DNA of 64,000 nt. Source: Liolophura sinensis (Eukaryota > Mollusca > Polyplacophora > Chitonida > Chitonidae). The stretch is from assembly GCF_032854445.1 (NCBI RefSeq), contig NC_088299.1, forward strand, positions 10,411,608 through 10,475,607, in the 5' to 3' direction. Positions 60,401 through 64,000 of this stretch are shown here, piece by piece; position 1 is the first letter of the stretch; every line of letters starts with the position of its first letter. The position numbers were made by a program, and so were the translations under genes. Below the pieces are notes generated by a model, which did no database searches, was not told the origin of the DNA, and saw only the letters and a list, made by a program, of their open reading frames with translations.

Positions 60401-62903
60401 CCAAGCCAACCTCATGCTGGCTTGCTCTATGGCCATACATGGGAAGGACAGCCAGCAACCTGTGGATGGTCGTGGGTTTTCACCGTGCTTTGCCCAGTTC
60501 CTTCCCACCATAATGCTGGCTGCTGTTGTACAAGTGAAATATTCTTCAGCACAGCATAAAACACCGATGAAGACATTTTCCCCTGTTGGCATTTTTTTAG
60601 TTAGTGCGTTTATTTATTTTTTTTAATGGTGTTTTATGTCATGCTCAAGAATATTTCACTTATATGACGGCAGCCTGCATTATGATGGGATGAAACTGGG
60701 CAGAGCCCAGGGGAAACCCACAACCCTCTGCAGGTCTTCCCACTTACGGCCGGAGAGGAAGTAAGTGGGAAGACTTGTGGACTTGAACTCACAGCATTGG
60801 TGAGAGGCTAGCGCACTAACCAACTGACGACCCTCATTGGCAAATCAATGATTATATAAGGTGGACTGAACTTAAATCTATCTGACATTTCAGGATTTCG
60901 CTATCTAACGTTTTAAGATTAATAATACTTCACTCCATTTATTGTATTGACTTTGCTTGATTGGTGTTTGACCCTGTTCTAATCATTTATGTGATTCATG
61001 TTCAATGCTGTGCAAGAGGATTTTTCAATTATGCTCCGGTATTAGAGTTGTATTGATAGAAGTAAGTGAACCCTCCAAAGTAAACAATTCTTTGCACTTG
61101 CAAAGTACGTCTACCTACCAACTGCCCTGATTTAAGACTGCAAACATATCCACATCACTGAAGAGAAATCCATCTATTTACTGGTTTTCTTCATGTTTCC
61201 CCCGAAGCTGTTGAAGACTTACCTTAGAGTTGAGTTCCGAATTGCAGCAACAATCTCCATTTCTGGTTGTTTTCCTTCTTCCATCGGAATGTGGACACTT
61301 ATAAGTTCATCATTGATGTTCACCTAATCAAAATATCAACCAAAAAACTCAACTCCAGCAGAAACCTTCACTGATCATTTGTAGCACGTCGAGTGAAATG
61401 TGCATGTAATTTAACAAAGTATGGCCCATAAGCCAAACTTATGCAGTTGAATTTGCATACTTGTTGTATCTACGTAATAATTTCACTTTTTACTTCAGGG
61501 CATGAAATGAGTGGGCACGATTACTTCTTTAGAACATTATTGGGCAGCTTTATGAATCCTTTAAAAAACAAAGGGCTAACAGACCATTGGTACGGCAGAT
61601 ATTTCTGACGATGCTTTCTTGGCGCGATTGTTATCATAACAAAAGCGATGAGAAGAAAGTCTTAATAATTTTCAGAAAATTATTTCTTTCAAAAAAAAAA
61701 ATCCCAATAAAGCATTAATCAAAAGTGGACACAACAGAATCAGGGAGTTTCTTTCACAATATAACAACTGAGATCCCAGCCATGCTTTCCAGATGGTCTT
61801 AATTACTGAATCATTCAGTAAAATTAATCTATTTATCTACTTAACTGGTGTCTTATGCCATACTAATTTTCACAACAGGGGAGTTTCCAATTCGAACTCT
61901 TCTATCTCTAAAGGTCAAAAAAGTCCTACTGTATCATGTGAGCTCTCAAAAACGTTTTATCAACTATTGCAGGCTCACATTTACTATAACATGGACGTCT
62001 GAAAAAGTTTCTCAAAAGAAACTCAGACAAACAATGGAGAAAACTGAGTAGCTAAAAGTTTATGAACTTGAGAAGTTTCTAAAGGAAAAAGATGTCATGT
62101 GTGTCTCTGTGACATTGTGAGACAAGCGATCAGTAATTTAATGTCTACAAAGGTTGTCTTACATTTCTCACAAGCCAAATGATACAGAAGAACTGTTTTA
62201 CCTTTAATTACAAAAGTTTGAACTCAAAACTCCCCTATTATACAATGGCAGTGTGTTTTTTGATCGTGGTGAAAACTGATGTTGCCAGAGAAAACCACCT
62301 GCTTTCGACAAGTATCTGAAAATCCTTCAGTACTTGGTCATGACAGCAAAAACCCACAATATTGAGAATACCAAAATGACCTAAAATTTGGACCAACAAG
62401 TGCATTTCTAGGGGCAAATAAATGTTGTAAAACATGACTTTTTGAGTAGAATATTTCCCAGCCAGGTATCATCATACGGTACCTTTTACAAACCTCTCAA
62501 CATCTTTCCAACGTCAACTGAACTCTCAGAATTCGACAAAATGAGCAACTTTGAAACTTTAGGTCATTAACTGTATATAGCTTGGGATCTGGTTGTTATT
62601 TTGGGGGTCAACGTCATCCAATATGCAAAACAACATGCAAACAATCAAAACAACAACAACAGAGTCATAGAGCACCTGATACATTGAATGTCGACGGAGT
62701 TGTGAAATGCTTTTAGCAGAGGAGTTAGAACCTTCATAGGCATCAAGTTCAGCAGAGTTTCTGGAGGTGGTTTGATTAGTTTGGGGGTACAGAGTGGCGA
62801 TGGCACTGTCAGATTTTCTGTGGTTTATCCCCGTCATCAAGTTCATGAGGTCCACATTTAAACTGCCTCGTCTCTGACCTGATGTGTAGGGATCGGGATC
62901 TTC
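11894..62903 (-). CDS. PLEKHG5: PLEKHG5-like Rho guanine-nucleotide exchange factor, partial gene (19 exons in window)
   Basis: The vertebrate protein (Syx/Tech) promotes GDP release from RhoA at membranes and junctions; in neurons it is linked to synaptic-vesicle autophagy, and human mutations cause motor neuron disease or neuropathy. Assembled from the minus strand, the exons give 740 in-frame codons: Ser-rich N-terminus (1-76), RBD-like fold (77-155), linker (156-305), pre-DH segment (306-366), DH domain (about 370-615, with the signature LVKPMQRLTKY) and PH domain (about 625-740, with the conserved Trp in RVWIEHI). Exon phases match at every junction, which supports the model. The RBD-like segment followed by DH and PH, plus matching local sequence, points to PLEKHG5 rather than another PLEKHG member. 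The 5' first exon(s) and the C-terminal exons are outside the window. The call is by recognition, not by a search. Confidence 0.9.
12290..12422 (-). CDS. PLEKHG5: PLEKHG5 exon: PH domain core
   Basis: 133 nt, phase 0 in, phase 1 out. The peptide starts VDVECMLFTDLLLLCKASKR and continues with a KPP turn and VDKIVVQELKDK. C-x-LF-x-DLLL and the following KPP-x-x-VDKI strands are the central PH strands of PLEKHG5. Confidence 0.95.
12625..12898 (+). mobile_element. Full-length tRNA-derived SINE with 13-bp target-site duplication
   Basis: The head GGGGCCTCCGTGGCTCAGTC contains a Pol III A box (TGGCTCAGTCGG) and later a B-box-like GAGTTCAAGAC. It is followed by the SINE body, a cgtaaaacaccaatc end and a 20+ nt poly-A. 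The direct repeat tcaatgccacaga flanks it at 12612-12624 and 12899-12911, showing LINE-type target-primed insertion. It looks young. A partial inverted copy follows at 13166. Confidence 0.95.
13166..13285 (-). mobile_element. tRNA-derived SINE, 3' part
   Basis: Tail (TTTATTTATT) then ttggtgttttacgtcatactc and the tatacgacggtggccagcat block. The tRNA head is absent. Confidence 0.85.
13537..13653 (-). CDS. PLEKHG5: PLEKHG5 exon: start of PH domain
   Basis: 39 codons, phase 0 both ends, donor AGG|GTAAGT. The peptide starts VIQQYSELNLWDPMPGCNAQ and ends VIIQSGLKLKDAQMR, giving the linker strand and first PH strands. The acceptor GGTGTATAG lies inside the edge of a 43-bp minisatellite, so its pyrimidine tract is repeat sequence. 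Confidence 0.9.
13654..14372. repeat. 43-bp minisatellite abutting the first PH exon acceptor
   Basis: About 18 units with core acaccaatacagcagtcatc and the following aaacaccaaaaccatccag; some units are shortened by about 10 bp. The first unit begins at the exon boundary (acceptor dinucleotide at 13654-13655). The long plus-strand ORF across it is a repeat by-product. Confidence 0.95.
15113..15250 (-). CDS. PLEKHG5: PLEKHG5 exon: DH C-terminal helix and DH-PH linker
   Basis: 46 codons, acceptor CTTTCCTCACAG, donor GAG|GTAAGG. The peptide IGNVDRFVTHVNGELRKCHE continues QERLGAIISKIESYDAVE. It matches the long last DH helix and the SRI-x-x-YE linker of PLEKHG5. Confidence 0.93.
15420..16270. 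repeat. 19-bp minisatellite plus older ~60-bp repeats, seeded at the CR3 exon donor
   Basis: From about 15900 to 16270 there are some 20 units of taagataactccccctttc type (19 bp). From about 15660 to 15900 there are longer, diverged units (ctgagataactcccc, ccatttacagttcag). Approaching 16271 the units become aactcaccatttctaagat, which is the exon 3' end plus its donor read on the other strand. Nearly the whole intron is this repeat. Confidence 0.93.
16271..16420 (-). CDS. PLEKHG5: PLEKHG5 exon: DH domain CR3 catalytic core
   Basis: 50 codons, acceptor GTGTGTTACAG, donor ATG|GTGAGT. The peptide starts WAEAQKQCNRLKLTDLLVKP and continues MQRLTKYSLLLQAVLRKTED. LxDLLxxPxQRxxKYxLLL is the DH conserved region 3 signature that forms the main GTPase contact. 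Its 3' end and donor grade directly into a 19-bp tandem array in the next intron. Confidence 0.96.
16971..17081 (-). CDS. PLEKHG5: PLEKHG5 exon: DH domain, YTKYC segment
   Basis: 37 codons, acceptor GATTGTGTTACAG, donor GTTGTG|GTGAGT. The peptide begins FADNFKPYTKYCLEQKPCLD and continues YMKARYKDNDLFKAFVV. The F-x-PY-x-x-YC helix and the DNDLF-x-A turn are characteristic of PLEKHG5 DH domains. Confidence 0.93.
17158..17220 (-). CDS. PLEKHG5: PLEKHG5 exon: DH domain connector (21 codons)
   Basis: 63 nt between CTTGAGACAG and GTT|GTAAGT, phase 0. It encodes GMLKIGFSRGIRS then KALQLEEV. It fills the stretch between the LFSNI helix and the FKPYTKYC helix. Its conservation is less obvious than that of its neighbours, but signals and frame are clean. 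Confidence 0.75.
17292..17434 (+). mobile_element. tRNA-derived SINE, 3' part
   Basis: Starts within the body (tcggccgtatgtgggaagg) and ends cataaaacacccatcaaat plus (AAAT)n. The head is missing. It lies in the intron between DH exons 17158 and 17859. Confidence 0.88.
17859..18008 (-). CDS. PLEKHG5: PLEKHG5 exon: DH domain, LFSNI segment
   Basis: 50 codons, acceptor CCATTTCAG, donor AAAAAG|GTGAGG. The peptide begins IETEKLFSNINQIYLANCKF and continues WKEHFLTVLEST. LFxNIxxIYxxNxxFW is a standard DH-domain helix motif. Confidence 0.92.
18328..18378 (-). CDS. PLEKHG5: PLEKHG5 exon: DH domain helix (17 codons)
   Basis: 51 nt between TTTCAG and GAG|GTGAGT, phase 0 both ends, too short to show in ORF scans. 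The peptide is LFISVLLNLQQELVLNE, the helix that follows CR1 in PLEKHG5 (pattern LFxxxLLNLQ). Neighbouring exons join without a frame change. Confidence 0.9.
18432..18463. repeat. (AT)n microsatellite
   Basis: About 15 AT dinucleotides, 53 bp beyond exon 18328-18378. Confidence 0.97.
18630..18787 (-). mobile_element. tRNA-derived SINE, truncated (copy 2)
   Basis: Same insertion as 55-212, with the same breakpoint against the 70-bp array. Confidence 0.85.
18788..19162 (-). repeat. 70-bp tandem array containing exon end plus splice donor (copy 2)
   Basis: Same array as 213-587, with the same unit-specific variants in the same order. It lies directly downstream of the DH-start exon in gene orientation and provides five spare donors after the first. 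Confidence 0.97.
19105..19200 (-). CDS. PLEKHG5: PLEKHG5 exon: start of DH domain (CR1)
   Basis: 32 codons, phase 0 both ends. The peptide SLTKRQHDQQEAIWELLQTE continues VQYIKSLKVITD. This is DH conserved region 1, where the Glu of the WELLQTE helix contacts switch I of the Rho GTPase in family structures. The donor GAT|GTAAGT is the first of a series, because the 3' part of this exon plus its donor is tandemly repeated just downstream. Confidence 0.92.
22290..22451 (-). CDS. PLEKHG5: PLEKHG5 exon: pre-DH helical segment
   Basis: 54 codons, phase 0 at both ends, acceptor TTTCAG|GAT, donor TCC|GTGAGA. The peptide begins DREKQEQLNEVLTGYSTNGL, continues PGLPDLM, and ends ELEAHWSSLVANAS. The NGLPGLP turn and the Trp-containing helix before the DH domain match vertebrate PLEKHG5 order. 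It joins in frame to the DH-start exon at 19200. Confidence 0.88.
22483..22535 (-). mobile_element. SINE tail fragment (copy 2)
   Basis: Duplicate of 3908-3960. Confidence 0.65.
25756..25775 (-). CDS. PLEKHG5: Candidate 20-nt microexon of PLEKHG5 (FAVNKM)
   Basis: It is flanked by CCTGTATACAG and ATG|GTAAGAG. The frame is forced by the phase-0 start of the next exon and gives G-FAVNKM followed by DREKQEQLNEVL. This resembles the F-x-x-x-V-DKMEQLE stretch just upstream of the DH domain in vertebrate PLEKHG5 as I recall it. The acceptor has a weak pyrimidine tract. An in-frame stop 24 nt upstream of the exon limits any extension. Confidence 0.55.
28620..28626 (-). CDS. PLEKHG5: Candidate 7-nt microexon of PLEKHG5
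   Basis: GCTCAAG lies between an excellent acceptor (TTTCTGTCCTTTGTTAG) and a GTATGT donor. Phase 0 in and phase 1 out exactly bridge exon 38810 (phase 0) to the 20-nt exon at 25775 (needs phase 1), adding Ala-Gln plus the first base of Gly. The splice signals are identical in the duplicate copy. Exons this short are hard to prove by sequence alone. Confidence 0.42.
31423..31516 (-). mobile_element. tRNA-derived SINE fragment
   Basis: tgtttatttgattggtgttt, then acgttgtactcgacggcagc and a gtgggaggaa block. Internally deleted, head absent. Confidence 0.8.
32020..32140 (+). repeat. Interspersed repeat family A, member 3
   Basis: gtcagtttcatggcttcaca ... gagaatatgcacgaataaac ... accttgtaaacatg, collinear with 4193-4345. 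Confidence 0.7.
33325..33432 (-). mobile_element. Decayed SINE fragment
   Basis: ttatttatttatttgacttt, then ttacaccatactcaagaa and ggagggaggaaaccaagcag. Clearly diverged from the younger copies. Confidence 0.75.
34014..34121 (-). CDS. Alternative first coding exon of PLEKHG5
   Basis: 36 codons from an ATG in good context (GGGCAAAATGA, A at -3) to a strong donor (GCTAAG|GTAGGT) in phase 0. That is the same phase as the end of exon 38810, so both can join the next shared exon. The peptide starts MSVSGFPSSVRRRNRVRASL and is strongly basic. I see no acceptor upstream, which favours a first exon. The resulting isoform would lack the RBD-like fold and the linker but keep DH and PH. Confidence 0.6.
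36570..36745 (+). repeat. Interspersed repeat family C, member 1
   Basis: acaagtgcatttctagaggt ... and cgaaatgagcaac match 62380-62560 in order with divergence. Function unknown, non-coding. Confidence 0.6.
38810..38965 (-). CDS. PLEKHG5: PLEKHG5 exon: Ser-rich linker
   Basis: 52 codons, phase 0 at both ends. Acceptor CCTTCTTCACAG and donor AAA|GTAAGC are both good. The peptide runs SSQRSRRMNLSVDDSSSLGS, then an aromatic/Ser segment, and ends KLQQLFNPLNK. It sits where vertebrate PLEKHG5 has its basic/Ser-rich linker between the RBD-like fold and the pre-DH region. No catalytic motif is present. Confidence 0.8.
39671..39916 (+). mobile_element. tRNA-derived SINE, nearly full length, with 14-bp TSD
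   Basis: Starts inside the A box (gctcagttggttagcgc) and has the B-box-like gagttcaagtc, the body, and the gtacggcgtaaaacatcaat end without a long poly-A. The direct repeat tttcagataaaaat flanks it (39657-39670, 39917-39930). Confidence 0.92.
40470..40765. repeat. Interspersed repeat family B, member 1
   Basis: aaaatccaaaaatagaataa, ctttattttgtcagaacttt, then aattggtgtggcc recur in the same order at 55700-55975. Diverged, A/T-rich, no ORF. Confidence 0.65.
41119..41374 (-). mobile_element. tRNA-derived SINE, full length, with 9-bp TSD
   Basis: Complete in reverse: a gattggtgttttatgccata end, body, then the B box as ggacttgaactcacagcgac and the head as gcgctagcgcactaacc. The direct repeat accagtgtt flanks it (41110-41118, 41375-41383). 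Confidence 0.92.
41886..42620. repeat. 21-bp based minisatellite, decaying rightwards
   Basis: Clean units of cattgggattcatgccgaac type at 41900-42055, some interleaved with 27-bp variants (tggtcccaat). To about 42620 there are degenerate ttggaattcatg/gggaccatt units. It ends about 140 bp from the donor of exon 42763. ORFs in it are repeat artefacts. Confidence 0.9.
42763..42954 (-). CDS. PLEKHG5: PLEKHG5 exon: acidic/Ser-rich linker
   Basis: 64 codons, donor GTTGTA|GTAAGT, phase 0. The peptide contains CTSDEGSSDSGEEW, then QPRRHSLQFRQLLLHEV, a basophilic RRHS site beside an amphipathic stretch. The exact acceptor is uncertain. To match the phase-0 end of the preceding exon the AAG of a tandem CAGCAAG acceptor must be used. 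Use of CAG would add 4 nt (exon end 42958) and break the frame. Confidence 0.72.
44130..44246 (+). mobile_element. tRNA-derived SINE, 3' part
   Basis: ggctttccccacagtctctg through ctaccataatgctggcc to acggcataaaacaccaatca and an A-rich tail. Confidence 0.85.
44933..45162 (+). mobile_element. tRNA-derived SINE, full length with internal deletions, 10-bp TSD
   Basis: The head gacctccgtggccgaggtgg is an A-box variant; B-box-like gagttcaaatcc is intact. The body lacks parts of the middle. The direct repeat atctttagca is at 44923-44932 and 45163-45172. Confidence 0.9.
45714..45808 (-). CDS. PLEKHG5: PLEKHG5 exon: linker after the RBD-like domain
   Basis: 95 nt, phase 1 start (TTTTTCAG|AC) and phase 0 end (GGG|GTGAGT). 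The peptide is KDGENILSRAKSSGIPRIPH followed by a short basic tail, with no folded domain. It accepts two upstream partners in frame: the RBD exon (60132) and the alternative exon at 50765. That makes it the probable convergence point of two promoters. Confidence 0.8.
45845..46010 (-). mobile_element. Old, decayed SINE copy
   Basis: Recognisable as ttcatttcaagaatttttca, ctcatatgacagcac, ggaaaccagagggcc and ccttctgcaggta. It lies 37 bp upstream (gene sense) of exon 45714-45808. Confidence 0.6.
46190..46380 (-). repeat. Interspersed repeat family A, member 4
   Basis: Reverse complement reads GAATATGCCTGAATAAACAC and GGGCTTTGCAAAAAG, collinear with 4193-4345. It also contains a local duplication of gcagttttgtcttcaatatc. 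Confidence 0.7.
47171..47470. repeat. 60-bp minisatellite, five units
   Basis: Five near-identical 60-bp units (ctgaggagaaagcccctata, then atgagggctcctgcaggtgc). Because 60 is divisible by 3 it is open in several frames, giving 20-residue repeat peptides on both strands. No splice sites or start context support translation. Confidence 0.95.
47486..47630. repeat. 30-bp GC-rich minisatellite
   Basis: About 4.5 units of agaggtgccctgcagagagg ccccctgtaa type, directly beside the 60-bp array. Confidence 0.92.
49185..49275 (-). mobile_element. tRNA-like SINE remnant
   Basis: Minus strand GTTGCAAGTTCAAATCCTGC is a good tRNA T-arm/B box. The rest is not recognisable. Confidence 0.4.
50765..50864 (-). 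CDS. Alternative first exon or poison exon of PLEKHG5
   Basis: Its donor (TCTCAG|GTATCT) joins in phase 1 to the exon at 45808. An ATG at 50834-50832 opens MQTETYKVPSMMDIFAHEFF and continues into the linker frame, giving a short isoform without the RBD-like domain. A consensus acceptor (CCCCTCACAG) also sits at 50865-50866. If that were used after the RBD exon, the 100-nt exon would shift the frame and hit a stop in the next exon. Both readings are inference from splice signals and frame; no transcript data are available. Confidence 0.5.
51385..51455. repeat. (AT)n / (CA)n microsatellite
   Basis: Mixed TATA/CACACA followed by about 17 AT dinucleotides. Confidence 0.95.
52700..53460. repeat. 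Degenerate ~335-bp tandem duplication with shorter internal periodicity
   Basis: caaactgccaataatttcac and its flanks at 52737-52865 recur as taaactgccaataatgtcat at 53072-53200. Between and after them, shorter motifs recur (ccattccttga, ttgtccacaaa). No ORF. Confidence 0.7.
54595..54860. repeat. ~27-bp tandem array in ~54-bp higher-order units
   Basis: Core ttgttcataaacaaataatg, with alternating linkers tgctacttcactc and agctactttat. About nine units. Confidence 0.93.
55700..55975. repeat. Interspersed repeat family B, member 2
   Basis: aaaatcccaaaatggaataa, ctttttatttcgtctgactt and aaataggtgcagcc match 40470-40765 in order. Confidence 0.65.
57866..58145. repeat. ~19-bp minisatellite
   Basis: About 14 units around cattatgctaaagtgtg, with a/t/c variants of the linker (attctaa, gcttaag). 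Confidence 0.93.
58515..58640 (+). mobile_element. tRNA-derived SINE, 3' part
   Basis: tctgtggatggttatggttt, cccggtttcctctcacc, ttgagtaaggcataaaacac, then (AAAT)n. Confidence 0.85.
59400..60118. repeat. 25-bp minisatellite next to the RBD exon donor
   Basis: About 28 units of gagtacactgaaatggcata accaa, alternating gag/cag starts and ggcata/ggtata so that a 50-bp higher-order pattern appears. Units are cleaner near the exon. The long minus-strand ORFs here (up to 158 codons) are repeat artefacts. Confidence 0.95.
60132..60268 (-). CDS. PLEKHG5: PLEKHG5 exon: RBD-like domain, second half
   Basis: 137 nt, completing an Arg codon at its start and ending one base into a codon. The peptide contains IFPLLERRRVDPATVSVFLD and GGKNLHIK, matching the order helix, LxxxFER-like turn, strand, SNTPL-like loop and GG turn of the PLEKHG5 RBD-like fold. 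The donor (A|GTAAGT) lies about 14 bp from a 25-bp minisatellite. Splicing to 45808 keeps the frame (K-N-KDGEN); splicing to the 50864 exon does not. Confidence 0.88.
60358..60572 (+). mobile_element. tRNA-derived SINE, 5'-truncated, in inverted pair
   Basis: Begins gcatgacccaggagcctctc, with a B-box-like stretch mutated to caagtccaagcc, body and end cagcataaaacaccgatg. Faces the minus-strand copy 36 bp away. Confidence 0.88.
60608..60832 (-). mobile_element. tRNA-derived SINE, in inverted pair
   Basis: tttatttattttttttaatg tail, body, an ~18-bp internal duplication of ggaagt/gggaag sequence, B box as tggacttgaactcacag and head as gctagcgcactaaccaac. Confidence 0.88.
61223..61323 (-). CDS. 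PLEKHG5: PLEKHG5 exon: RBD-like domain, first half
   Basis: 101 nt, starting in phase 0 and ending after two bases of an Arg codon. It is flanked by a TTGATTAG acceptor and a strong GTAAGT donor. The peptide begins VNINDELISVHIPMEEGK and supplies the first beta-hairpin and helix of the ubiquitin-like Ras-binding-domain fold annotated in PLEKHG5. It continues directly into the exon at 60268. Confidence 0.85.
62380..62560 (+). repeat. Interspersed repeat family C, member 2
   Basis: acaagtgcatttctaggggc ... and gacaaaatgagcaacttt correspond to 36590-36750. Confidence 0.6.
62676..62903 (-). CDS. PLEKHG5: PLEKHG5 exon: Ser/Thr-rich N-terminal segment
   Basis: 76 codons, phase 0 at both ends. The acceptor is strong (CCCTCCCTACAG). 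The donor reads CAG|GTGCTC, which is weak. The peptide starts EDPDPYTSGQRRGSLNVDLM and ends SQLRRHSMYQ. It is hydrophilic and Ser-rich with two basophilic kinase-type motifs (RRGS and RRHS). No folded domain is recognised. It joins in frame to the RBD exon at 61323. This is the 5'-most exon visible; it has no convincing start codon, so an upstream exon is expected. Confidence 0.75.
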
Positions 62904-64000
62904 CTGTAGGGAGGGACGTGGAACAGCCAGGTGAGGAAAACAACAATCACAGTTAGTAGGAGCATGTAAGTCACAACCATGGAATATGATATGCCTGCCT
63001 GTGTCACCATGTGACCCTAATGCTGAGTGCTCTGTTGCTATTTTGACTTTATTCTGTTTTTGGTGAGAAAGTGCTAAATGGTAAATTTTTCAGCATGAAA
63101 GTTGTGTCACTGTACATGTGTGTGATATTTGTGGCCCTTCCTTGATCCTTTAGTATGAGCTTTGTGATATTTGTGGCACTTCGTGATATATGGTACTATT
63201 TATGAAATTTGTGGCATTTTTTGATATCTGTACATGTATTTTACTGTGATACATATGAATGGTAGCTCTCTGACATTTATGGCATGGTTTTACACATGTG
63301 GCAGTTTTTGTAAAATGCAGCACTTTCTTTGACGTGTAGCTCTGTGACACTCTTTCACTTTGTGTAGCTTTTATCCTGTAGATATTTGTTGGACTGTACC
63401 CTATTTACAAACAATTACAGCTGTCCAGCTGTTTCAAACCATTTTGTCACAGTCAGGCAGGCACTGATTAGACACACAATAGATCAATCACCAAAACTGT
63501 AATCAACACTTTAATCATTTAGAACATTTCATTTACAAATTTAATGGCAGATAGTTCAAATATTTTATGGCTTGTTCTCGTAGGCAATGCCATTTAAAAA
63601 TTTGTCAAAGAAGACTTTCCATCTTATTTATTAATGCTAATAAATAAACTACTTATCAGAAACTTTTTATAGGGATCTTGACAAATTACACGAGTTTCCT
63701 TATTAACCATCGCTGCAAATTCACGATATAAAACACTTGTGCTATATACATATGCATGAACATGAACATATTAAAGTTTTAAAACAAAATAAAACAAGGA
63801 CGCTTGCAACCTGTAAATATGAACTGTAACAACACCTTGTTAGAAATTTTACCAAAGGATATATTCAGACGACTAGTGCATGTGCACCGAGAATGTGAAT
63901 AATCAAAAGTTCATTTACAATAATGTGCTTCACAGTTAAGGTAACAGGGGCCAATTCCACAAAGCCATTTCTGAATTGCGTCAAAATTTGAAATACGGTC
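62904..64000 (-). other. Intron upstream of the first visible exon
   Basis: Contains degenerate ~30-bp repeats at 63110-63350 (tgtgatatttgtggcac type). No exon, promoter or start codon of the gene recognised. Confidence 0.6.

Larger units (their letters stand above)
60269..62675 (-). other. Introns flanking the first RBD exon
   Basis: 60269-61222 is mostly the inverted SINE pair plus a decayed SINE tail near 60950-61030. 61324-62675 carries a small SINE fragment at about 61827-61875 and family C member 2 at 62380-62560. No other gene. Confidence 0.6.

Overview
This is animal genomic DNA, AT-rich, with short exons in long introns, many minisatellites and a tRNA-derived SINE family whose right part (extended stretch ending in 'gtacggcgtaaaacacc') I associate with molluscs and other lophotrochozoans. 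I do not assign a species. I see no bacterial, viral or CRISPR content.

One protein-coding gene is supported. It runs on the minus strand across most of the window: the ortholog of PLEKHG5 (Syx/Tech, a Rho guanine-nucleotide exchange factor). I read 19 exons from 62903 down to 11894. They join in frame into 2220 nt, or 740 codons: a Ser-rich N-terminal segment, a Ras-binding-domain-like fold (61323-60132), a low-complexity linker (45808-38810), two tiny candidate microexons, a pre-DH helix region, the complete DH domain (19200-15113) and the PH domain (13653-11894). The first exon(s) lie right of the window and the C-terminal exons left of it. Two extra exons look like internal promoters or alternative first exons: 34121-34014, and 50834-50765 (also a possible poison exon).

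Layout. 1-11216 is a near-identical second copy of 18576-29802 and ends exactly at a 200-N gap (11217-11416). It carries duplicate pre-DH and DH-start exons on the wrong side of the PH exons, so the likeliest reading is two overlapping contigs (haplotypes) joined without merging. 11417-18575 is the unique DH/PH exon cluster with introns made largely of minisatellites. 18576-29802 is the in-place copy. 29803-64000 holds the N-terminal exons in long introns with SINEs, three further interspersed repeat families and several tandem arrays.

The most unusual feature is that minisatellites repeatedly abut or include this gene's splice sites. A 70-bp array duplicates the 3' part of the first DH exon with its donor five times. 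A 19-bp array is built from the exon end and donor of the central DH exon. Further arrays touch the acceptor of the first PH exon, the donor of the last PH exon and the donor of the RBD exon.
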